Shown here one piece after another: positions 1-5,344 of a stretch of DNA of 7,946 bases. Source of the DNA: Candidatus Tectimicrobiota bacterium (lineage in GTDB: Bacteria; UBA8248); NCBI GenBank assembly GCA_016184445.1, contig JACPCT010000187.1, forward strand, positions 1 to 7,946, given 5' to 3'. A program made the position numbers and the translations under genes. Position 1 is the first letter of the stretch. Every line of letters begins with the position of its first letter. A model generated the notes under the pieces. That model was not told the DNA's origin. It saw only the letters and a list, made by a program, of their open reading frames with translations, and did no database searches.

Positions 1-192
1 GGAGATCACCAGTTTGTCCGATGCCCAGGGCCAGACCATGGCGCCGATGAAGCTGGAGTAGACGTGGGGGTCCATGGTCTCCGGCTCGCCGTTGATGGCG
101 ATGGTGACGGTGCCCCGGGGCGCGGCCTGGGAGGGAACGGACCACAGAAGCGCCAGAGCGGCGAGCGACACGACGGCCAGTCGGTTCCGCAT
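1..192 (-). CDS. ABC transporter solute-binding protein, family 5 (partial, N-terminus only)
   Basis: This is the first 64 codons of an exported substrate-binding protein; the rest lies beyond the left edge. The ATG at 192-190 is preceded by AGGAGG (205-200) with 7 bases between. Residues 1-23 form a classic signal peptide: a basic MRNR start, a hydrophobic core, and SQA just before a likely cleavage site near residue 23. The mature start reads GTVTIAINGEPETMDPH, which matches the beginning of family-5 (DppA/OppA-type) binding proteins, where a beta strand is followed by an E-P-x-(T/S)-(L/M)-D-P-H motif. Such proteins capture peptides, sugars, nickel or other small solutes in the periplasm and deliver them to an ABC permease. 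The ligand cannot be told from this fragment. No permease or ATPase genes are visible, and they would have to lie to the left. The family call is fairly firm and the substrate is unknown. Confidence 0.85.
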   Translation of the reverse strand, partial: MRNRLAVVSLAALALLWSVPSQAAPRGTVTIAINGEPETMDPHVYSSFIGAMVWPWASDKLVIS

Positions 193-197
193 GGGAG

Positions 198-205
198 ATC
201 CTCCT
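198..205 (-). promoter_or_regulatory. Ribosome binding site of the solute-binding protein gene
   Basis: On the minus strand AGGAGGAT lies 7 bases (counted from AGGAGG) before the ATG at 192. It fixes this start codon against a longer out-of-frame reading across the same bases. Confidence 0.75.
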
Positions 206-256
206 GAATCAGGGAAGAAAGGTGGCCGATCGTTTGGGTGTGAATTGATCGCCCGG

Positions 257-285
257 ATCGTCCCACAAGGGCTGGGCGGGGTCAA
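257..285 (-). promoter_or_regulatory. Weak candidate promoter for the solute-binding protein gene
   Basis: Reading the minus strand, TTGACC (285-280) is a 5/6 match to the -35 box. After a 17-base spacer comes GACGAT (262-257), only 3/6 to the -10 box. It would give a leader of roughly 55-60 bases. The -35 is good and the -10 poor, so this is tentative. Nothing else stands out in the 193-340 gap. Confidence 0.25.
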
Positions 286-340
286 AAAGGCGTTGTTCCA
301 AGAAGCGGGACAGGCGCGGGCCGGGCCGCCGGAGGGGCGG

Positions 341-377
341 AAAAAGCCCGCCGGGGAAGGATCATTCCTCCCGGCGG
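341..377 (-). terminator. Rho-independent terminator after the RDD-domain gene
   Basis: On the minus strand, starting 26 bases after the TGA of the RDD gene, CCGCCGGGAGG and CCTTCCCCGGCGG form a stem with a small bulge around an AATGAT loop, followed by GC and five T. The strong GC stem plus T-tract is typical of an intrinsic terminator, and it separates the RDD gene from the solute-binding protein gene downstream. Confidence 0.8.
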
Positions 378-403
378 AGTTCCTCCTTACGAGAAGTGGC
401 CGC

Positions 404-952
404 TCAGGGGGTGGTCGCGCCGGGCCGCAGGCCGCGCGCCGGGGTGAGGGGGGCGGGGCGCTCCTCCTTGATCACCACGGTGCCCGCGATCTTGTCGTGC
501 CAGGCCTGGGCGTCCCGGTCCCAGATGGCCCAGAGGAAGCCCAGCCCCAGAAAGATGCTGCTGACGGTGTTCTTCATCACGCTGCGCAGCAGCATCCGCC
601 AAAAGCCCACCGGCTCCCCCGTGATCTTGTCCACCACCCGCTCCCCGAGCAGCCACTTGCCCGGCGTCAGGCCGCGCCGCATGAACATCAGGGTCGCGGC
701 GGTGTAGGCCAGCGTTGCGAGCCAGGCCCAGCTCGACGGGGGATCGTCGAAGGGGGTGCGGCGGTAGGGGGCGGCGAGCAGATAAGCGACTGCGGGCACG
801 AGGACGCTCAGGATCGAGTCCAGCATGTCGGCGGCGAAGCGCCGCAGGATGCTCGCCTTGACCCCCGCCTCCGCCTTGGGGAGGAACGCCTCGCACCACA
901 TGCAGAAGAGGCGGTCGGGCACGATCTCCCTGGCGCAGCGCGGGCACTCCAT
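404..952 (-). CDS. RDD-family membrane protein with N-terminal zinc ribbon
   Basis: A 182-residue protein in two parts. Residues 1-20 carry a zinc-ribbon knuckle pair, C3-x2-C6 and C17-x2-C20 (MECPRC...FCMWC), likely binding one zinc on the cytoplasmic side. Residues 33-162 form an RDD domain: R38 at the start of the first membrane helix with D42/D45 inside it (about 38-60), a second helix at about 75-92, the conserved linker GLTPGKWLLGERVVD (94-108), and a third hydrophobic stretch (129-144) ending in the family's WHDKIAGTVVI signature (151-161). Some RDD proteins have been linked to ion/proton exchange, but most have no known role, so no function is assigned. The ATG at 952 has AGGAGG (963-958) with 5 bases between. 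The gene follows the broken acetyltransferase by 111 bases and ends before a good terminator. The family call is firm. Confidence 0.9.
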   Translation of the reverse strand: MECPRCAREIVPDRLFCMWCEAFLPKAEAGVKASILRRFAADMLDSILSVLVPAVAYLLAAPYRRTPFDDPPSSWAWLATLAYTAATLMFMRRGLTPGKWLLGERVVDKITGEPVGFWRMLLRSVMKNTVSSIFLGLGFLWAIWDRDAQAWHDKIAGTVVIKEERPAPLTPARGLRPGATTP

Positions 953-965
953 GACGCCCTCCTGA

Positions 966-983
966 GGGGCCGCCCCCGGCCCC
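966..983 (-). repeat. GC hairpin just upstream of the RDD gene's ribosome binding site
   Basis: A perfect 7-base-pair inverted repeat (GGGGCCG / CGGCCCC, 4-base loop) ends 3 bases before the AGGAGG of the RDD gene as read on the minus strand. There is no T-tract on either side, so it does not look like a terminator. In the mRNA it could hinder or pace ribosome loading, but that is inference. Confidence 0.45.
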
Positions 984-988
984 GGGTC

Positions 989-997
989 ACTCTAGCA
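989..997 (-). promoter_or_regulatory. Candidate extended -10 promoter for the RDD gene
   Basis: The minus strand reads TGCTAGAGT (997-989): a TGn extension followed by a 4/6 match to TATAAT. No convincing -35 lies upstream. Initiation would fall near 982, giving a leader of about 30 bases that begins with the GC hairpin. The gene could instead be read through from the upstream operon. Confidence 0.3.
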
Positions 998-1063
998 TTC
1001 TTGGCGGGGTGCGTGCAGGGGAGCGCGGGAGGAAGGGAGGACCCTCCGCTCGGCCTTGTTCGC

Positions 1064-1585
1064 TCAGCCATCCCGGCTTTTTGGGAGCGCGAAAAGGAGC
1101 ATCTCCTGTTCCCCGCCCCGCTCGGAAGAAGCCCGCCTTCTCCAGCACCCGGACCGAAGCGGGGTTGTCGGGGAAGACGAGGGCCTCGACCCGGTCCAGC
1201 CCCAGGGCCAAGAGGGCGTGACCGGTGAGGGCAGCCGCCGCTTCGGTGGCGTAGCCCTTCCCCCACCACTCCCGCCCGAGCCAGTAACCCAGGGCGGGGG
1301 GGTGCCGGAGGGGTCGGTCTCCAGCGTGATGCACCCGATGAGCCGGCCGTCCTCCTTCCGCTCGATGGCCAGCGCCGAGCCGCAGGCCTGGCAGGTGCGG
1401 ATGTCGGAGATCCACCTCTCCGCCCCGCCCTCGGGATAGGGGTGGGGGATCCGCCCGGTCGGGCGGGCGATCTCCCAGTCCGAGACGAGGGGCGTGATGG
1501 CGGGGGCGTCCCCAGGCGCGACCGGCCGCAGGCGCAGCCGTTCCCTCGCCAGGGAGGTGAAGGTGGCGAACGCGGGGAAGGGCAC
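1064..1585 (-). pseudogene. GNAT-family N-acetyltransferase (RimJ/RimL type), broken by two frame changes
   Basis: The protein homology needs two reading frames. The frame opening at GTG 1585 gives a good N-terminus (RLRLRPVAPGDAPAI, IPHPYPEGGAERWI, GRLIGCITLETDPSG), typical of Acetyltransf_3 proteins that acetylate N-terminal or other amino groups from acetyl-CoA. At the 7-base G run 1296-1302 the homology moves to another frame: ALGYWLGREWWGKGYATEA (acetyl-CoA-binding motif A), then RVEALVFPDNPASVRVLEKAGFF. Near 1111-1119 it seems to return to the first frame, ending EMLLFALPKSRDG and TGA at 1064. One extra C at the first site and one base fewer at the second would restore about 173 residues, the usual family length. 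As written the cofactor-binding core is scrambled. It starts 7 bases after the uracil-DNA glycosylase stop and is probably last in that operon. It may be a real pseudogene or two sequence errors. The second frame change is less certain than the first. Confidence 0.82.
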
Positions 1586-1592
1586 GGGCCGC

Positions 1593-2519
1593 CTAGCCGA
1601 AGACCTCGATCTCCGGCTCCTTCTCCCCCGAGTAGACGGCCCTCACCTTCCTGAGGTCGTCCAGCACCAGACGCTTGTCGTTCGGGTTCCGCAGCAGGTA
1701 GGCCGGATGGTAGGTCGCCAGGCAGGGGATGCCCTGGTAGCGCCCGAACTTCCCCCGCAGCTTGCCGATGGGCGTCTTGGTCTGGAGCAGCCATTGGGCG
1801 GCGAACTTGCCGAGCGCCACGATGAGCCTCGGGCGGATGGCGGCCAGCTGCTTCATCAGGTAGGGCTCGCAGCAGGCGATCTCGTCCGGCTCCGGGTTGC
1901 GGTTGCCGGGCGGCCGGCACTTCAGGATGTTGCAGATATAGACCTCCCCGCGCGGCACCTCGATGACGTTCTCGATCATCTTGGTGAGCATCTGGCCCGC
2001 CCGCCCCACGAAGGGGATCCCCTGGGCGTCCTCGTCCGCCCCGGGCGCCTCCCCCACGAAGGCGAGCTTGGCCCGGGGGTTCCCGACCCCGAAGACGAGG
2101 TTCGTCCGCCCCGGCCCCAGCTTGCAGCGCAGGCAGCCCTCCACCGCGCGGGCGAGCACCTCAATCGTCATCTCGGCCTGGGGGTCGAAGGGCAGGGGCG
2201 GGGGGGCGAAGCCGCCCGCCTTCCGGGCCGAGGCCGCGAAGAGGGAACTCTGGGGGGCCTCCATCATCGGGAGCAGGCCCGGCTGGACTTCCTGGCGGGG
2301 GGCCCGCGGCGGGGGAGACTCCTTGACGAGCGAAGGGGCCCCTGTCCCCGCGGCATAAGGCGCGGGAGGGGGCGAAAGCACGGCGGCGGGCGGCGCGGAC
2401 GCCGCTGGGGTCGAAGCTTCGGGGGGCCGGGCCGCGAGGGAGACGTACTCCACCCCCGCCGCGCGGAGGTTCTTCACGTGGCCGAGGAGGGCCCGGGCGA
2501 TCTCGTCGCGCTCTGACAT
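1593..2519 (-). CDS. Type 4 (iron-sulfur) uracil-DNA glycosylase
   Basis: A 308-residue enzyme that removes uracil from DNA to start base excision repair. The catalytic domain covers about residues 115-300. Motif 1 is GEAPGADED (156-164), followed by GIPFVGRAGQML (167-178); motif 2 is HPAYLL (271-276). Candidate ligands of the family's [4Fe-4S] cluster are C129 and C132 (CLRC), C201, and C216 or C217, matching the C-x2-C...C-x(14-15)-C layout. The CNILKCRPPGNRNPEPDE stretch is also characteristic. Ahead of the catalytic domain lie a short helical segment (1-28) and a proline/alanine-rich, probably disordered linker (about 30-110), so the protein is some 100 residues longer than the roughly 200-residue minimal form. 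The ATG at 2519 has only a weak GGTGA ahead, 28 bases after coaBC, suggesting translation from the shared mRNA. The family call is very firm; the N-terminal part has no assigned role. Confidence 0.95.
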   Translation of the reverse strand: MSERDEIARALLGHVKNLRAAGVEYVSLAARPPEASTPAASAPPAAVLSPPPAPYAAGTGAPSLVKESPPPRAPRQEVQPGLLPMMEAPQSSLFAASARKAGGFAPPPLPFDPQAEMTIEVLARAVEGCLRCKLGPGRTNLVFGVGNPRAKLAFVGEAPGADEDAQGIPFVGRAGQMLTKMIENVIEVPRGEVYICNILKCRPPGNRNPEPDEIACCEPYLMKQLAAIRPRLIVALGKFAAQWLLQTKTPIGKLRGKFGRYQGIPCLATYHPAYLLRNPNDKRLVLDDLRKVRAVYSGEKEPEIEVFG

Positions 2520-2547
2520 GGCGTCACCGGCGGGGCGGGCGGGGAAG

Positions 2548-3783
2548 TTATTTCGTTGACTTCACTTTCTGCCACATTTCGGCCAGCCGGTCGAGGATGG
2601 CCGAGGCCAGGGCGTCCTTCCGGAGGCGGGGGAAGTGCTCCTCCTTGCCCCCGGCGCGGATGAGGATGGCGGTGGCGGCGTCCGCCCCCATCGCATCTTC
2701 TTCCCCGGCGATCAAGTTCGCCACGATGAGGTCGAGCCCCTTGCGGCGGAGCTTGTCCTTGGCGTTCTTCGTCAAGTCCCCGGTCTCGGCCGCGAAGCCG
2801 ACGAGGAGGCGCTTCCCTTTCGCCTTCCCCATCTCGGCCAGGATGTCCGCCGTGCGCTCGAGCTTGAGGGTGAGGGGACCATCCTTTTTCTTGTGCTTGC
2901 GCTCGGTGGGCTGGGCCGGGCGGTAGTCTGAGACGGCGGCGGCCATGATGCCGGCGTGGGCCTCCTTCCAGGCGGCGAGGACGGCCTCGCGCATCTCCGC
3001 CGCGGACTCGACGCGCACCGTCCTGAGGCCGGGCGGGTCGGGGAGGCCCGCCGGGCCGCTCACGAGGGTCACCTCGGCCCCGCGCGCGGCGGCGGCGGCG
3101 GCCAGGGCGTAGCCCATCTTCCCGCTCGAGCGGTTGGTGAGGTAGCGCACGGCGTCCCACCTCTCCCGGGTGGGCCCGGCGGAGACGACGAGCCGCATTC
3201 CGGCCAAGTCGTGCGGGGGGACAAGGAGGCGCAGCACCTCCGCGAGAATCGCCTCCGGCTCGGGCATCCGGCCCGATCCCTCGCCCTCCTCGGCCCGGGC
3301 CATCCGGCCCACCCCCGGCTCCATCACGAGGTGGCCGCGCTCCCGGAGCTTCTTCACGTTCTCCCGCACGGCCGGGCTGGACCACATCCGGGGGTTCATC
3401 GCGGGGACGACGAGCACGGGGGACCTGGCCGAGAGGAGGAGGGTGGAGAGGAAGTCGTCCCCGATCCCCCCGGCGAACTTGCCGATGAGGTTGGCCGTCG
3501 CGGGGGCGATGACGATCAGATCGGCCCGGCCGGTCAGGGAGATGTGGGGCATGTCGCCCGGGTGGGCCGCGCCCTCGATGGGGAACATCCGCGAGATGGG
3601 GGCGCGCCCCGTCAGCACCTCGAAGGGGAGGGACTGGACGAAAGCGAGGGCGCTCCGGGTGAGGGCGGCCTGGATCTCGGCCCCCTGGAGGGCGAGCTGG
3701 CGGGCGAGCTCGACGGCCTTGTAGGCCGCGATGCCGCCCGAGACGCCGAGGACGATCCGCTTGCCCGCGAGGGCCCCGCTCAT
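2548..3783 (-). CDS. coaBC: Bifunctional phosphopantothenoylcysteine decarboxylase / phosphopantothenate-cysteine ligase
   Basis: A 411-residue fusion catalysing two steps of coenzyme A synthesis in the cytosol: CoaB joins 4'-phosphopantothenate to cysteine using CTP, and the FMN-dependent CoaC domain decarboxylates the product to 4'-phosphopantetheine. CoaC (about 1-188) shows SGGIAAYK (15-22), the active-site histidine H80 in MPHISL, APATANLIGK (93-102) and PAMNPRMW (127-134) with N130. CoaB (about 192-405) shows SAGPTRERWDAVRYLTNRSS (201-220), AAAVSDYRP (281-289), the lysine-rich KHKKK loop (296-300), GFAAET (329-334) and DLIVANLI (351-358). Oddly, there is no cysteine anywhere; where the family usually has an active-site cysteine before GxGRM, this protein reads RMARAEEGEGSGRM (160-173). 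The ATG at 3783 overlaps the gmk TGA by four bases, implying coupled translation. Length and other motifs are normal. Confidence 0.95.
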   Translation of the reverse strand: MSGALAGKRIVLGVSGGIAAYKAVELARQLALQGAEIQAALTRSALAFVQSLPFEVLTGRAPISRMFPIEGAAHPGDMPHISLTGRADLIVIAPATANLIGKFAGGIGDDFLSTLLLSARSPVLVVPAMNPRMWSSPAVRENVKKLRERGHLVMEPGVGRMARAEEGEGSGRMPEPEAILAEVLRLLVPPHDLAGMRLVVSAGPTRERWDAVRYLTNRSSGKMGYALAAAAAARGAEVTLVSGPAGLPDPPGLRTVRVESAAEMREAVLAAWKEAHAGIMAAAVSDYRPAQPTERKHKKKDGPLTLKLERTADILAEMGKAKGKRLLVGFAAETGDLTKNAKDKLRRKGLDLIVANLIAGEEDAMGADAATAILIRAGGKEEHFPRLRKDALASAILDRLAEMWQKVKSTK

Positions 3784-4367
3784 GCGCCGCCTCCCGCCGC
3801 CTTCGCGCGGTGCGCGTTGATGATGGCGGCGAGCTCCCGGAAAGCCGCGTCCAGTTCCGCGTTCACGATGACGTGATCGTAGAGGCTGCGCTGGGACATC
3901 TCCTCCTCGGCGCGCGCGAGCCGCCGCTGGATGCGGTCCTCCGTCTCCGCCCCGCGCTTGCGGAGGCGGCCGGCGAGCTCCTCCAGGGAGGGCGGCATGA
4001 TGAAGACGAGGGTGGCGTCGGGGCGGCGGCGCTTCACCTGGAGGGCGCCCTGCACGTCCAGGTCCATGATGACGTCCTCGTCCGTCTCCAGGCGCCTGTC
4101 CACGGCATCGGCGGGGGTCCCGTAGTGGTCGCCGAACACCTGGGCCCACTCGAGGAAGCCGTTCCGCTTGATGAGGTCGTGGAACGCGTCGGTGCTCAGG
4201 AAGAAATAGTGGACGCCCTCTTTCTCGTAGTGGCGGGGCGGGCGGGTGGTGGCGCTGACCGAGTGCCAGATGCCGGGGATCTCGCGCACCGCCCGATCGA
4301 TGAGGGAGGACTTCCCCGCGCCGGACGGGGCCGAGAGGACGAAGATGTGGCCTCGGCGCGCGCTCAT
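3780..4367 (-). CDS. gmk: Guanylate kinase
   Basis: A 195-residue cytosolic enzyme that phosphorylates GMP to GDP with ATP. The P-loop is LSAPSGAGKSS (11-21). The GMP-binding region includes SATTRPPRHYEKEGVHYFF (38-56) and FGDHYGTPADAV (78-89). MDLDVQGALQVK (101-112) is the conserved strand and loop, and the lid and adenine-binding arginines lie in RLRKRGAETEDRIQRRL (134-150). Length is typical of the bacterial enzyme (about 190-210). The start at 4367 overlaps the yicC stop by ATGA, and its own stop overlaps coaBC the same way, so the three genes are tightly coupled. In many bacteria rpoZ sits between gmk and coaBC; here there is no room for it. The identification is secure. Confidence 0.97.
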   Translation of the reverse strand: MSARRGHIFVLSAPSGAGKSSLIDRAVREIPGIWHSVSATTRPPRHYEKEGVHYFFLSTDAFHDLIKRNGFLEWAQVFGDHYGTPADAVDRRLETDEDVIMDLDVQGALQVKRRRPDATLVFIMPPSLEELAGRLRKRGAETEDRIQRRLARAEEEMSQRSLYDHVIVNAELDAAFRELAAIINAHRAKAAGGGA

Positions 4368-5239
4368 TCGACGTTCTGCACCTGCTCGCGGATGCGCTCG
4401 ATGGCGCTCTTGAGGTCCACGGCCCGCTGGGTGAGGGGGAGGTCGGCCGACTTTGAGGCGATGGTGTTCGCCTCGCGGTTCATCTCCTGGACGAGGAAGT
4501 CGAGCTTGCGCCCCGCCGGGCCGGGGGCGGCCAGCATCCCGCGGAACTGGGCGATGTGGCTGGCCAGCCGGCTCAGTTCCTCGCTGATGTCCCCCCGCTC
4601 GGCCGCGTAGATGAGCTCCTGCTCCAGCCGGCCCGCGTCCAGGGCGAGGCCCTCGGCGAGCCTGGCGAGGCGCTCGCGCAGCCGCGCCTGGATGGCCTCG
4701 CGCGCCTCGGGCACCCGCTCGCGGATCTCGGCGCAGATGCGCTCCACCTCGCCCAGGTGGCCGAGGAGGTCCCGGTCGAGGGCCTCCCCTTCCCGGCGGC
4801 GCATCCCTCCCAGGGCCTCGAGCGCGTCCCCGAGGGCGGCCAGCAGGGGCCCGCGCAGCTCCTCCTCGGCGAAGGAGGGCTCCTGGGGGCGCAGGGCGTC
4901 CCGGAAGGCGGCGAGGAGGGGGAGGTCCACCTCGCCCGGCAGGCCCAGTTCCCGGCCGAGCGCCCGGAGGGAGTCGGCGACGGCGCGGGCGGCCGCGGGG
5001 TCCAGGGCGGGAGCGCCGTTGGCGCCCTCGTCCAGGCGGAGGTAGACGTCGAAGCGGCCCCGGGTGAAGCGGGCCTTGATGGCCTCGCGGACCTCGCTCT
5101 CCAGCGAGAGCGACCAGCGGGGCCCCCGGACCGAGGCCTCGAGGTAGCGGTGGTTGACCGAGCGGGCCTCCACCGTCAAGGTGCCCCCCCGGAGGGGCCG
5201 CTGGCCCGAGCCGTAGCCCGTCATGCTTTCGCTGGTCAC
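4364..5239 (-). CDS. yicC: YicC family endoribonuclease
   Basis: A 291-residue member of the YicC/YloC family, whose E. coli and Bacillus members have been reported to act as endoribonucleases that influence small-RNA and mRNA turnover. Seen here: the N-terminal SMTGYG (5-10), RSVNHRYLE (26-34), the middle signature DISEELSRLASHIAQF (217-232), and the C-terminal block KLDFLVQEMNREANTIASKS (245-264) ending in IREQVQNVE (283-291), the family hallmark. The middle is rich in charged helices. I chose GTG 5239 because GGAGG (5249-5245) sits 5 bases before it; ATG 5272 lies almost at the predicted transcription start and has no such site, and ATG 5224 is too far from it. The gene leads the probable operon with gmk, coaBC and the glycosylase. 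The yicC-gmk pairing is common in bacteria. Confidence 0.93.
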   Translation of the reverse strand: MTSESMTGYGSGQRPLRGGTLTVEARSVNHRYLEASVRGPRWSLSLESEVREAIKARFTRGRFDVYLRLDEGANGAPALDPAAARAVADSLRALGRELGLPGEVDLPLLAAFRDALRPQEPSFAEEELRGPLLAALGDALEALGGMRRREGEALDRDLLGHLGEVERICAEIRERVPEAREAIQARLRERLARLAEGLALDAGRLEQELIYAAERGDISEELSRLASHIAQFRGMLAAPGPAGRKLDFLVQEMNREANTIASKSADLPLTQRAVDLKSAIERIREQVQNVE

Positions 5240-5244
5240 CGTCG

Positions 5245-5249
5245 CCTCC
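5245..5249 (-). promoter_or_regulatory. Ribosome binding site that decides the yicC start
   Basis: GGAGG on the minus strand with a 5-base spacer to GTG 5239. It supports this start over the in-frame ATGs at 5272 and 5224. Confidence 0.65.
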
Positions 5250-5256
5250 GAGCGGC

Positions 5257-5285
5257 TTAACGCCACTATCAAAAAAGATTACAGT
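5257..5285 (+). promoter_or_regulatory. Candidate promoter of the NFACT gene, overlapping the yicC promoter
   Basis: On the plus strand TTAACG (5257-5262; 4/6), a 17-base spacer, and TACAGT (5280-5285; 4/6). Its -10 falls on the same bases as the yicC -10, inside the near-palindrome TTACAGTAA (5279-5287). It would start near 5292, giving a leader of about 53 bases to ATG 5345. Weaker than the opposing promoter. Confidence 0.45.
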
Positions 5286-5309
5286 AAGTTCCATAGAGAG
5301 CCCTGTCAA
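5281..5309 (-). promoter_or_regulatory. Promoter of the yicC-gmk-coaBC operon
   Basis: On the minus strand a perfect -35 TTGACA (5309-5304), a 17-base spacer, and TACTGT (5286-5281) as the -10, 3/6 to TATAAT including the important A2 and T6. Predicted start near 5274, leaving a leader of about 35 bases before GTG 5239. The region is strikingly AT-rich against its surroundings, which supports a promoter. It is a sigma-70-type prediction by eye. Confidence 0.6.
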
Positions 5310-5344
5310 TTTGCCGGGGGCGCCGCCCGGCCTCCACCGAGCCC

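Noticed and set aside
987..1110. C-terminal continuation of the second GNAT frame to a stop at 987
   Set aside because: Beyond about 1110 the residues (PPFLPRSPARTPPR) no longer resemble an acetyltransferase, while the other frame ends sensibly in LLFALPKSRDG. I keep some doubt.
74..1228. Plus-strand open frame of 384 codons over the solute-binding, RDD and GNAT genes
   Set aside because: It is compositionally biased, lacks motifs, and runs antisense to three genes supported by family signatures and ribosome binding sites.
1494..2516. Plus-strand open frame of 340 codons opposite the uracil-DNA glycosylase
   Set aside because: It is a shadow of the glycosylase, whose cluster cysteines and catalytic motifs are all on the minus strand.
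2956..3876. Plus-strand open frame of 306 codons opposite coaBC
   Set aside because: His/Gly/Arg-rich shadow translation without domain features; coaBC is certain on the other strand.
3784..4149. Extension of coaBC upstream to an ATG at 4149
   Set aside because: The extra 122 codons overlap gmk out of frame and are Arg/Pro/Gly-rich; the ATG at 3783 with the ATGA overlap gives the normal CoaBC start.
5240..5272. Longer yicC start at ATG 5272
   Set aside because: It would lie almost at the predicted transcription start with no ribosome binding site, and it adds residues not seen in the family. GTG 5239 has GGAGG at good spacing.
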